Assembly: GCF_022605165.1 (NCBI RefSeq) | Contig: NC_063077.1 | Span: forward strand, 992,001 to 1,056,000 | Direction: 5' to 3' | From: Purpureocillium takamizusanense | Taxonomy: Eukaryota > Ascomycota > Sordariomycetes > Hypocreales > Ophiocordycipitaceae | DNA: 64,000 bases | Part shown: positions 24,072 to 33,473 of the stretch, one piece after another | Layout: every line of letters begins with the position of its first letter | How positions within the stretch are numbered: position 1 is the first letter of the stretch | The notes under the pieces: model-generated | What the model was told of the DNA's origin: nothing | Database searches by the model: none | What the model saw: the letters and a program-made list of their open reading frames with translations, nothing else | Made by a program: the position numbers and the translations under genes

Positions 24072-24719
24072 ATGAAGACCGCCGCTGCCATCCTCGCCCT
24101 CTCCGGGCTCGCCGCCGCCGCCGCCATTGACTTTTCCAAGTTCCCAGCGTGTTCGGTACGTCGACGCCCAAGCTGCGACTAACGTTAGTAGGGCAGCCCG
24201 CCCCTACTGGGTGCCAAGCGGTGTTGCATGGTTTCCGCTATGGCTCCCCGTGTCGCTGACATGCCATGGGGCGCGGCGCAGGTCCCTTGCCTCCAGGAAG
24301 CCATCCCCTTGTCGGGCTGCACGGACCCCAACGACGTGGCCTGCTTCTGCAAGCCCGAGACGGTGCAGAAGATGACGGCCAACGCCCTCAAGTGCCTTTT
24401 GGACAAGTGCGATGCGTCCAAGATTGTGGAAGTCAAGAATGCAAGCGACGAGATTTGCGCCAGCGTCGGCAAGAGCGTCGACATGCCCAGCGGGACGCCG
24501 ACGCCGCCGCCGACGGGCGTGGCGGCCCCGAGCTCCGCCTCGGCGCCGGCCGATGGCTCCACCAGCGCCGTCGCCGCCACCACGAGCGGGGCCGCCCAGC
24601 CAACCGGCACGGGCGCTCTCACGCCCACGGCAAGCCAGCCCGCCATCACGGCCGGTGCCAACGCCGGCCCTATGGTTGGTGCCATCGCCGCCGTTGTCGC
24701 CGTCGCCGTTGCCCTGTAA
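24072..24719 (+). CDS. CFEM-domain GPI-anchored extracellular protein
   Basis: Two exons, 24072-24155 and 24282-24719, give 173 residues. The signal peptide is MKTAAAILALSGLAAAAAI. The CFEM domain has eight cysteines in order: PACS, VPC, SGC, ACFC (two), KCLLDKC (two) and EIC. The aspartate three residues before the ACFC cysteine (NDVACFC) sits where haem-binding CFEM proteins have their iron ligand. A serine-, threonine-, alanine- and proline-rich stalk follows, then a hydrophobic C-terminus ending AAVVAVAVAL, consistent with a GPI-anchor signal. CFEM proteins act at the fungal surface in haem/iron uptake, adhesion or host interaction; the exact role is not decidable. The 126-nt intron was chosen because it keeps the usual three residues between the first two cysteines. 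Confidence 0.92.
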
Positions 24720-25323
24720 AGTCGCTTTTGGCCGCTCTAGCCCCGCCTCACCGGCGTCCCGAACAGTAATGGTACTGGAAAGAAAGTTGGGCACGATGAT
24801 TGCTCACATAGCATGAGATGGATGCGCGCGGGACTTGATGCCCGTTTTTCGGTGACGCCGCAGTGCAGGGGAGACTCTATTTTGTACGGTACAGTGCCGC
24901 ATACGTTTCGCATACGTTTCGCTGGTTTCCAGGCCGAAGATGGTGCCATTTGTTGGGACCCGTGCTTCTCGTCGCGCACGAGCGGAGAGTCGGTGGGATA
25001 TCTTTTGCTTCAACGTATGATAGGTTCGTGAATACTCCTTTTGGCCCTATTCTATATATATATACTCGACTTTCGAGTGACTGTGTGGCAGACACTTCTA
25101 GCGCTCATGCAACCCAGCGTGATCGATCATGCATTCATCCAGGGCTTCCAAATTCAGGTTATTCTCTGACCAACCAATGCTGGCTGGTCCTCTAATGCAA
25201 ATGTCGCAGACTCATAGTTTCCAAAACAGTAACGGCGGTTCAATGTCTAGATAATGGTATCACGTTGAAGCAACATCGCTGCTTCGTCAACGCCCGCCAA
25301 ACCAAGTCTCGCACCCCCGCCAT
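24720..25323. other. Convergent 3' spacer
   Basis: About 600 bases between the stops of the CFEM gene and the metallophosphoesterase gene. It includes an A/T-rich tract near 25050-25075 (a TATATA run) that may belong to a 3' untranslated region. No gene is seen. Confidence 0.5.
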
Positions 25324-26712
25324 TCAGGTGGAGGGCCCAGCATCATCCTGCCGCGCCTCGGCTCGCGGGAGATCGAGGTCGACCAGCCACGGCAGCTGCG
25401 AGGGCCGGTAGTGGATGTCCATGATGGAGGCGTTGACGAAGAGCGTCTGGCGACCCTTTTGCAGGCGCGTTGGCAGACCGCCGCCGTCGGCGGTGGTGTC
25501 GACGTGCACGCACCGCTGCCTGCTAAGTCGGGCGAGGCGACGGACCTGGTCGGGCGTCACGGCGGGGAGGTCGGCGTGCGTCTGGGGCTTGAGCTCTCGG
25601 GCGGTGAGGACGAACTGTGAGGCAGAGGAGTCGATGGCGGAGTGCACGGTAGGCTGGTGCTGCTGGTGCCGCTGCTGCTGGAGATGTTGTGCGTCGGCCC
25701 TTTCGCCGTCGGCCTCACCATCGTCGGCGTTGTCATCGTCGTCGTCGCGCCAGGTGGCGAGGTAGGCGCCCCACGACTCGTGGATGTGGCCGAAGCAGTG
25801 GAGCTGCGGGCGGGCGGCGTGGACGGCGCGGAAGAGGGCGTCGCAGCCGGCGTGTTCGGTGGCCGGGTGCTCGGGGGGCAGGCCGCGGAGCTGGGCGACG
25901 CCGGCGCCGTCGAGGACGCCGAGGGGCGGGCCGTGCGTGACGACGACGTCAACGGCGGCGTCAACGGCAGAGGCGCGCGAGGGAATGCCAAAGGCGTGCT
26001 CGCCGGACGGGTACTGGAACGCCCAGCCGCCAAAGGCGGGCGTGTAGGGGCTGGCGTAGAGGGAGAGGCGCGCGCCGTTGGGCAGCGCGAAGGCGTGGGT
26101 GCCCTCGCCGGCGAGGTAGCGCACGCCGTGGGCCTCGGCGTGGGAGACGATGTCTCGCACGGCGCGGTAGTCGTCGCGGCACTCCTGCAGGGCACGGGCT
26201 TGCCACTCCTTGTGGTCCTCGTCCTGCTCCTCGTCCTCTTCCTCGTCCTCGTCTAAGCCGGCGAACCAGTGCTCGGCGTCGAGCGCGAGGTCGTGGTTGC
26301 CGGCGATGACGAGCTTGAGCGGGGCGCGCAGGGCGGAGAGGAAGGAGAAGGTGGCGGCGAACTCGGCGACGGTGCTGCGCCGGGTGAGGTCTCCGCAGTG
26401 GATGGCGACGTCGGCCTCGGGCAGGGGGTCGCGGAAGCCGGTGGGCGAGTGGTGGAGGAGCTTGGCGGTGGGGGAGGAGGTGAGCTCGTCTTCGTTGTCG
26501 TTGTCGCCGCCGTCGTCGCCGGGCTGGTTGTTGCCGTCGCTGGTGCGTGAGGGCGGCTTGACGTGGGGCTTGGCGCCGTGCGTGTCGGAGATGATGAGGA
26601 TGCGTGTCTTGACTGTGGCGGAGGCCATGGCTGAGGGGGATGTGAGAAGGTGAGAGAGAAGGAGAATGAGTATGTAGGTGAGTTGACGTTGGACGGAGGG
26701 GGAGGAGAGCAC
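25324..26712 (-). CDS. Calcineurin-like metallophosphoesterase (MPPED family)
   Basis: Single exon, 462 residues from 26712, or 434 from the second ATG at 26628. The five metal-binding motifs are visible: ILIISDTHG, VAIHCGDLTRRS, LVIAGNHDLALD, DVVVTHGPPLG and LHCFGHIHESWG. The spacing and the motif GNHD...GHIHE match the MPPED1/MPPED2-like branch common in fungi. Two insertions distinguish it: an acidic, asparagine-rich stretch after the first motif and a strongly acidic run (DEDEEEDEEQDEDH) after the third. The longer start adds a hydrophobic stretch, LTYILILLLSHLLTS, which could be a signal anchor. The shorter start, MASATVKTRILII, fits a soluble enzyme, and I slightly prefer it although the longer coordinates are listed. 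The substrate is unknown. Confidence 0.88.
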   Translation of the reverse strand: MLSSPSVQRQLTYILILLLSHLLTSPSAMASATVKTRILIISDTHGAKPHVKPPSRTSDGNNQPGDDGGDNDNEDELTSSPTAKLLHHSPTGFRDPLPEADVAIHCGDLTRRSTVAEFAATFSFLSALRAPLKLVIAGNHDLALDAEHWFAGLDEDEEEDEEQDEDHKEWQARALQECRDDYRAVRDIVSHAEAHGVRYLAGEGTHAFALPNGARLSLYASPYTPAFGGWAFQYPSGEHAFGIPSRASAVDAAVDVVVTHGPPLGVLDGAGVAQLRGLPPEHPATEHAGCDALFRAVHAARPQLHCFGHIHESWGAYLATWRDDDDDNADDGEADGERADAQHLQQQRHQQHQPTVHSAIDSSASQFVLTARELKPQTHADLPAVTPDQVRRLARLSRQRCVHVDTTADGGGLPTRLQKGRQTLFVNASIMDIHYRPSQLPWLVDLDLPRAEARQDDAGPST

Positions 26713-27183
26713 TGTTGGGAATAAGACCGATTGTGCAGGGTAGTGTCAAGGCCGGTTACCACGCAGAGCCGTCCATGGCTTTTAGATGGATTATTGAAGG
26801 AAAAGGCAGCAGCCGCAAGATGAATAGTAAGAGTATGATTTTAAGTGCCCATGTTGCTGCCTGCGCCAGCATCGCTACACATTCGCTGCGGATATGAGAG
26901 AGTGCACCAAGTAAGATGTATACGAGGACGGAGCAGGCAGGCAGCGTCCCAAACGTTAACGGCAGTGGTAGGCGGCAGGTACGAAGTAGTGGTCGAGAGT
27001 GGGTCCATCCCGCACCACCACCACCCAGTCCGCATTGGCTTCGCTCACACACGCCGCTGCCTCCTTCAACTGCGTTCACAGCACACTTCGAACTTGGCGT
27101 CAATCCCAACGCGCGCACGCGCCCCCTTCATCACGCGAGCGACACCAAACGCTACCGTTTGAGAACCCCGGCGCAGCCGTACG
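26713..27183. promoter_or_regulatory. Divergent promoter region, metallophosphoesterase and med31
   Basis: About 470-555 bases separate the two divergent starts, so both promoters should lie here. No gene is seen. Core promoter elements cannot be assigned with confidence. Confidence 0.5.
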
Positions 27184-27728
27184 ATGGCCTCGCAGGACGT
27201 GTCAATGGACTCGCCGCCGCGACCCGCGGGCGACCAGGGCAGTGAGGAGCCCATGTACGGCGGCTACTCGCGTTTCGAGATTGAGCTCGAGGTATGGCTT
27301 CCTGCCCACACTTTTCTCCTCCTCTCATATAGATCGGGTCCAAAAAAAACCCTCCTGCGCAAGGGTGGTATAGACCCGGGTCGCAGGCTTAGAAGACGAG
27401 GACGAACAGGAAGAAGCGACAAGAAGCACGCGCTGACACTGTCCCTTGCCCGCAGTTCGTCCAGTCCCTCGCCAACCCCTTCTACCTCAACCACCTCGCG
27501 TCGCAGAAGCTCCTCTCGCAGCCTGCCTTCGTCGCCTACCTTGCCTATCTGCGCTACTGGTCCCGCCCGCCGTACCTCAAGTACCTGACGCACCCGGGCC
27601 CGACGCTGCGCCACCTCGAGCTCCTACAGCAGGAGCGCTTCCGGCAGGACATTATGAGCCCGGACTTGGTGGCTCGGCTGGTCGACGAGGAGATGCGCGC
27701 GTCGGTGCAGTGGCACCGCGAAGCGTGA
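27184..27728 (+). CDS. med31: Mediator complex subunit Med31 (Soh1)
   Basis: Two exons, 27184-27291 and 27456-27728, give 126 residues, the usual size. The intron sits in the conserved block, joining GGYSRFEIELE to FVQSLANPFYLNHLASQKLL. Further signature segments are FVAYLAYLRYWSRPPYLKYL and LELLQQERFRQDIMSPDLV. Med31 is the small, highly conserved middle-module subunit of Mediator, which connects transcription factors to RNA polymerase II in the nucleus. A short variable N-terminus is normal. Immediately downstream, a CAG run lies in the 3' untranslated region. It converges with the Rpc11 gene. Confidence 0.97.
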
Positions 27729-28127
27729 GCGAACGGCTTTACCTAGCCAGCGCGCGGCCGCGGCAGCAGCAGCAGCAGCAGCAGCAGCGGCTCGCGTGCC
27801 TCGGGCCAGGCAGCATCCAGGAGACGAAGCTCCACCAAGGGCTCAACTACGACGACATGACGGCCTACGTGCTGCAACAATGTTACGAAATGATAAGATT
27901 TTTATCGAAGCCGACGGCAGGCTGCAACAGGGCCGAAGCTGCCAGTCTATGGATTCTGGTCTACCCATCAATGTCTACCATCGTATGTCATCGCTCAACA
28001 CACGATATGCTCCAAGCCTCCAACAACGCCCGAAACCCATACCAAAAGAAAACCACCCAAGATAAACGCCAAACGTCTCTTCCGCCCAAAGACCGATAAT
28101 AACAGCCGACAGCGAGACGGAACTAGC
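27729..28127. other. Convergent 3' spacer with a CAG repeat
   Basis: 400 bases between the med31 and rpc11 stop codons. Eight CAG units lie at 27764-27787, only about 35 bases after the med31 stop. No gene is seen. Confidence 0.55.
27764..27787. repeat. CAG trinucleotide run in the med31 3' region
   Basis: Eight uninterrupted CAG units in non-coding sequence just past the med31 stop codon. Confidence 0.85.
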
Positions 28128-28576
28128 TCAGTTCTCGCGCCAGCGGTGGCCGCACGTCATGCACTTGAAAAAGCTCGTCATGGGCTCGTCGGCGCTGCGG
28201 ATCTGGACCTGGAAGAAGGCAGCCTCGTCGCCGTCGCAGCCGTCGTTGGGGCACTGGACGCGACCCTTTTGCGCGTTGTCCCAGGCGCCTGGCCCGCCGA
28301 AGACGTCCTCCTTCTCCTTGCGCTCGTAGACGCGCCGCGAGAAGACGGGCTCCGTGATGCTGTGCTCAAACGGGCACGTCCGGCACTCGAGCCGGTTGGT
28401 GCGCATGTTGGTGAGCGACACGGTCAGGATGTTGGCGCAGTGCGGGCAGACTGGGCGACGTTAGTTAGTTGCGGATGAGCTCGAGCGACTTGTCTTTGCT
28501 TTTGGGGGGGATGGGAAGGTCAGGTTGGGGTCGGTCGGGTCAGGGTCGGGTCAGGGCACCACGTACAGAGCAGCAT
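28128..28576 (-). CDS. rpc11: RNA polymerase III subunit Rpc11 (C11)
   Basis: Two exons: a 10-nt first exon at 28576-28567 and 28450-28128, giving 110 residues, equal to the yeast subunit. The tiny exon supplies MLL plus the first base of the next codon, and the product begins MLLFCPHCANILTVSLTNMR, completing the N-terminal zinc ribbon (CPHC...CRTC). The C-terminal TFIIS-like zinc ribbon reads CPNDGCDGDEAAFFQVQIRS, then ADEPMTSFFKCMTCGHRW, with the catalytic-type acidic pair in RSADEP. Rpc11 is required for RNA cleavage, termination and reinitiation by polymerase III. Without the small exon the first zinc ribbon lacks two cysteines. The 116-nt intron has a GTACGT donor and a CAG acceptor preceded by CTAAC. 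Confidence 0.95.
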
Positions 28577-29488
28577 GGCGGGCGAGCGGTCCCCTTGCGC
28601 TGGGGGTTGGCGTCGTCAGCAGGGTGTGGAATCGAAGTCCAGTTACCGTATCTTGTGCGTCGTCGGTCAAGGCGCCGGAGCGCCAGTCGTTGTCAGTGTC
28701 GTGGTCGTGGTGATGGTCGTCGTTTGCGCGCGTGAATGACGATGGGTTTGCGGCGCCAGAAGAAAAATCCGGCATGACGGTCAAGCTTCCCGGAACGGAG
28801 AGGGCGGGCGGGCGCCAGTCGTGGTGGGGTTCGAGTCCCTGCCGAGCCCCGCCAGCAGCAGCAGCAGTTCATCAGCGAAGCGCTGGACACATGGACCTCA
28901 CCACCACCTGGGCGGGCGCCCTACCTTGCTGGCGGTCGGAGGCGCTGCCCGGCTAGGTTGAACCTTGATGACGCCGGGACCTCCACTGCAACCCCTCTAC
29001 CACCTCAATTAATTAGGTGCCCTCGCCCTGCCGTCGCCGCAGCCCCGAAGCGCCCACTCGAGAAGATGCTGGGGTGACCATGAGGCGCGTTACAGCGCAT
29101 TACCTTATATAGCAGGGCAGCCTCAAGGGGCAGCCCACCGTCGCCGCGCCCCAGCCAGTGCTCACCCATCGTACTACGTACTCGCACGCGTTGCCCCTCC
29201 TTCCCGTCCCTCACGACCACCACCACTCACCCCCATCCTCATCCTTCCAACGACGACCGACCGACCGAACCGACCTCGACGCCGTCCACGCCGCACGCCG
29301 AACAGTCGAGTTTGTCCCTGCCGAGGACCGCCGGGCAACCATCCTCCACCTGGTACCACCCACAACCAACCACACCAGACGCCTGGCTCTGTTTCGCCGG
29401 CCTTCTGCCCCCGTTCCGCGAGGACAGACAAACCTGCAGAGCAAACGCACGCACACTACTAGGCCATCCGTCCTGACCGGCCCTCATC
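28577..29488. promoter_or_regulatory. Divergent intergenic region, rpc11 and ankyrin gene
   Basis: About 0.9 kb between divergent starts. It holds both promoters; the last 300 bases are pyrimidine-rich and probably contain the leader of the ankyrin gene. A sequence resembling a tRNA B box near 28829-28839 was examined and rejected. Confidence 0.5.
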
Positions 29489-30451
29489 ATGACCGCTGAC
29501 GAGGAGCACGAGGTGCGTCCGTCCCCCGTCCTTTCTTCTGAGAACCCCTTTGCAAAGAACCCTTGGCTATTGGGTGGGAGGGGAGATCTTTGCTCCAATG
29601 TCCAAACGAGGGAGCTGTCAGTCCGCCCGAGAGATGGTTGTGTGTGCTGAAAACGAAGAACCCGAGGACAGGGCGCCTCCATCAAGGAGCAGCTCATCGC
29701 CGCCTGCCGCGGTAACAACACCGACCTCCTCACCGAGCTGCTCGACGGCAAGCCCGACGACGAAATCACCTCGCTCCTCAACAGCACCACCACCGTCATG
29801 GGCAACTACCTCTACCACGAGGCCGCCTCGCGCGGCAACTGTGCGTATAAATCCCAGATTGAACCCCCCATGCCCCCCCCCGTCCCACGCCTCAGCAGGC
29901 GGCGGGCTGACATGTCACCCGCCCTTCCTTTCGCGCGGCGACTGACTTTCCTTTCCCCCCTTTCCGCAGACGAAATCATCGACCTCCTCCTCGACCAGCC
30001 CGCTTTCGAGTGCGACCCCGTCAACCGCCTCGAGGGCGACACCCCCCTCCACTCCGCCATCCGCTGGCTCAACGCCGAGCCCCCCGCCCAGCGGCCCTTT
30101 GGCCTCGCCCTCGTCTCCATGATGCTCGAGGCCGGCTCCAGCCCCCGCGCCCGCAACCGCGCCCGCCTCACCCCCGCGCAGCTCGTCGACCCCGCCAACG
30201 TCCAGCTCAAGGAACTCATCCACCAGCACGAGTACGCCAGCCAAAACGCTGGCGACTTCGCTCACGTCGTCGAGAGCAACGGCGGCGGCAGCGCCGCCAC
30301 CAATAACAACAACAAGAACTCCGCCGTGCTGCTCGACGCCCATGATGCGCGCGGCAGCGATGATGACGATGACGCGGAATTCAGCGGGAGCGACGACGAG
30401 GAGCGCGCCGAGTGGGAACGCAGGAGAAGGGAGCGCAAGGGGGCCAGGTGA
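29489..30451 (+). CDS. Small ankyrin-repeat protein
   Basis: Three exons, 29489-29512, 29672-29840 and 29970-30451, give 224 residues. The short first exon encodes MTADEEHE. Then follow GASIKEQLIAACRGNNTDLL and the ankyrin helices MGNYLYHEAASRGNYEIIDL and LEGDTPLHSAIRWLN, ending the repeat region at about residue 150. The C-terminus is an asparagine-rich linker, an acidic run (SDDDDDAEFSGSDDEERAEW) and a basic tail (RRRRERKGAR). The layout resembles the small fungal ankyrin protein represented in yeast by YGL242C, whose function is not established. Introns of 159 and 129 nt have GT-AG ends; the second splits the tyrosine codon of GNY. Its partner and compartment cannot be told from sequence. 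Confidence 0.85.
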
Positions 30452-30871
30452 TTTGGGGCGAGACGTGCATGCCGCTGCCACCGCACCTCTACGTAGCGTC
30501 GCGAGCGGCAGGGGCGGCGAGCGGGACGGCGTTGAGCGTGCCATTTACCGCGACAGACATTGTGTTGGAGCAAGTACGACATGAGCGCTAGACATTTGCA
30601 CGCCAAAGTGTATGACAGCACCGGGCAAGTACCTAGTAACTTAGGTACCTTAGTTATTCCCGAACCCCATGGTGCGATTTGGTACAAAAATAGAAATGGG
30701 TATATGACTCTAGGTACTAGGTATGCTGTTACTAAAGGTATCGTTTGCAGGCTAGACCTCAGGCCCGGCCAACCATCATGACATCGTATTCGCGTTCTGC
30801 AGCTGGGCATGGGCGTCTATCTGTTTCAGGAACCAGACCAGCTGGATCGCTGCTAAGAGCCGCCTGCGCAC
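30452..30871. other. Convergent 3' spacer with GTACCTAG-type motifs
   Basis: 420 bases between converging stop codons. It contains the motif cluster at 30628-30654 and 30710-30724, in which TACCTAGTA and TACTAGGTA form a loose inverted pair. No gene is seen. Confidence 0.5.
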
Positions 30872-32128
30872 TCACAAGACGAGCCAAGCGGCGGCGACGG
30901 CGGCAACGACGCCGGTCGTCACCGTGCCAAGCGGCCGGTCCCTGCTTGCGGCTCCCTCCTTATTACCCTCGATATAGGTAACGTTGCGCAGCCGCTTCAT
31001 AGATAGCTCCGATAGACGTCCGCCGCTGGCAATCTCAAACAATTCCTTGCCTAGCTGGCGCAGGATGTTAGTCGAGCGCCCAGCCGGGCACATGACCACC
31101 TCCCACCCGCCGCCCTTGGGGATGATAAAGGTTGACTGCTGGTCGTCAAAGGCAAAGCTGTACGCATCGGGGCACACGGCCTTGACCGACTTGCTGTATA
31201 GAGATGGTTTGCAGATCTTGGGGTCGTGGTACTTGCCCACGCAGCAGTCCTTGTCGGCGCCGGTGGCCGCGCAGGCGCTCTTGCAGGGAGAAAAGGCCGG
31301 GCGCTGGATGTTGTCATCGGGGTAGGGATAGACGCCGTCCCCAGGCTTGGTGGGGGGGAAAGCGAGGTTCGGCCATGGACACCAGCTACCGACGCTGTCA
31401 TTCGTCTCATCGTGTTCCAAGGGAATCGGATACGTTGAATTGGCATAATACGTCCCGGTTTGGGCCGTGGTGTATAGCCAGCCGCTCGTTGCCACACAAG
31501 CGCAGTTGGTAAGGTTCGGGGGGATGTACGTTGTGTTCTTGGCCGGGATGTAGTTGATGCCCATTGGGAGGTTGTATCCGTCGACAAGGGAAATGTCGTA
31601 AAATGTCTGCATGCCAGTGACGCCGCCGGCGAGATTGAACTCGGCGAGAGTGGCAGGGGGCGCCCCCTGTCGAGCTGGTCAGGCTGGGGCATGGGAAGCC
31701 TCCCGAGCGGGGCCGGCACTTACGCTGAATTCGCAATCGAGCTTGGAGAAGCAGTCTCCCGTCTTGCAAGCGCACGAGTCTCCATTGACAGTACAGTTTG
31801 TTCGCCCCCACACGCGGCCTTGCCATTCGGGGCTCACCCAGAGCGTCTTGTTCGTCCCCGGTTCAAGCTCAAAGCCTCCGGTGCCGGGACCGGTGCCGGA
31901 CTGAGTAGCGATTCCGGGCCAAATCGTTGACTCGCATTTATTCGTGACGATGAGGGGGATCTTGCCCTCCCAGTTCTGTGGCGGACCTCTCCTCGCTGGC
32001 AACGCACTCCCTCTTGGATCCCTGGGAGAGCCGACTTGCCGGTGGCGTTTGGTATGCGGGACCCGCACCGATTCGACAGGATGGAGAAACGACCCAAACG
32101 TGACCGCAACCAGAAGTAGCTGACCCAT
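30872..32128 (-). CDS. Thaumatin-like extracellular protein, probably GPI-anchored
   Basis: Two exons, 32128-31724 and 31666-30872, give 399 residues from the ATG at 32128. The start was chosen because it begins a signal peptide, MGQLLLVAVTFGSFLHPVES; an in-frame ATG at 32191 would put 21 polar residues before it. The thaumatin-like domain begins IPLIVTNKCESTIWPGIATQ and contains GFELEPGTNKTLWVSPEWQG, RVWGRTNC, LAEFNL and YDISLVDGYNLPMGI, followed by many paired cysteines up to VCPDAYSFAFDDQQSTF. The C-terminus ends in a hydrophobic stretch, TVTTGVVAAVAAAWLVL, typical of a GPI-anchor signal. Thaumatin-like proteins may bind or cleave beta-glucans; fungal members are wall-associated, and their activity is often untested. 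The 57-nt intron has a GTAAGT donor. Confidence 0.92.
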
Positions 32129-33473
32129 GGACCAGCTATGCTCTGGATGCGATTGCTGCTGTTGAGATGCAAGGAACATAACTCCATACACTGCTCTCGT
32201 CGTACGAGGTGTAGAAAGCTTGAGATCTCCGACAAGTGCTCGCGACTCCGGCTGAGTATTGGTAGCCTCGTGTTTTTATGCAGCACCAGTGTGTATGAGC
32301 GAAGTGTATGCGAGAGAAGGAACAGTTTCAGGATCCAGGAAGTAAAGCGGCGGCGCGAGCAAACAGTGACAGTGTTCAAGCTATACCAGCAAACAGCGTG
32401 ACCGCGAGCGCCAGTGTCGTCGCCGTGATGGAGGGACGTTTCGATGGGCAACGTCACAAACCTGATTTGCCACTGTCGACGACACACGTCAGAGGCGCGA
32501 GGACGGACAACGCAAGGGCAAGGTAGAGCGAGAAAAAAAAAGGGCTGGCGGCCACGCGCAAGGGAGACGCGGAGGAGGAGGAGGCTAGACGACGTATATA
32601 TGGCGTATAAGAGCTGATTTGGTTATTCCAGGTAAACAAAGATGGAGAAATATCTCGATAAGGGAAGTTATTTAGTGAAAACCTGCCCGGCAGGTCGCGA
32701 TCGTCGCGGTTTGAAGGACAAAAAGACAACAGAGAACATCATGGGTGGCGGCGGCGGGCGCTTCTGCCATTGCGTTGCCGCCAAGAACCTGGAATCCTCA
32801 AGTTGAGGTATGACGCAGGAGCGACTGGCTCCCACGCGCGGTGCGCCTGCCACCCGTCAGGGGTCCAGGAACGGCCCAACCCCGCAGCAAAGAGTCTTTT
32901 CCCCATTAGGGATAGCGCCGCCTTGTGTAAAAGAAGGAGCTGCGTACTAACGTACTTCGTACTTCGTACTCAAGTCCAAGTTGCGGAGCATCTCAGGTTC
33001 AGCCACTAACAAGTTCTGCTGATGTGGCATTTGCACCTGGCGCCCGCCGCCGTGTGCGGTGGCCATGGCATTGCACTCAACCCTATACAGCCCAACAATC
33101 AACGGATCTAGTTCGAGTCACGCCCACGTTCACGCGCCGCGTCCGAAGTTGGGTACATCCCAAGTACAGCATTGACACTGTATATCTGCAGGTGCCTCTA
33201 AGCTTTCCATTCGGCCGCTCTCTATTGTCCACGGCAAGACACAAGGCAAACCATAAATCCGAGTCGAGGCCACATCCTGCTACCATATCACCCATCCAAG
33301 CTCGTTGCCTCGTCTCATCACAATCATGTCGCCCAATGCAGCCGGCCAGCTTTCACTTTCTCTTCCCATGCATCCAAGCTCCGCAGGTATCATTTTTTTG
33401 GCCCAGAGATGACATGCCGCCTCTATCGAAAGCCACGAATTTCATTACGCACGCTCTTGCCCCGCGCCACTCG
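32129..33473. other. Intergenic region without a recognised gene
   Basis: 1.3 kb between the thaumatin-like gene start and the stop of the Hsp70-like gene. Open frames show no motif. A tandem GTACTTC-type stretch occurs at about 32946-32972. It should contain the promoter of the thaumatin-like gene. Confidence 0.45.

Noticed and set aside
28826..28842. Possible tRNA B box (GGTTCGAGTCC) on the + strand
   Set aside because: The flanking bases do not form a good T stem, and no 7-bp acceptor partner for the following sequence or A box is found upstream.
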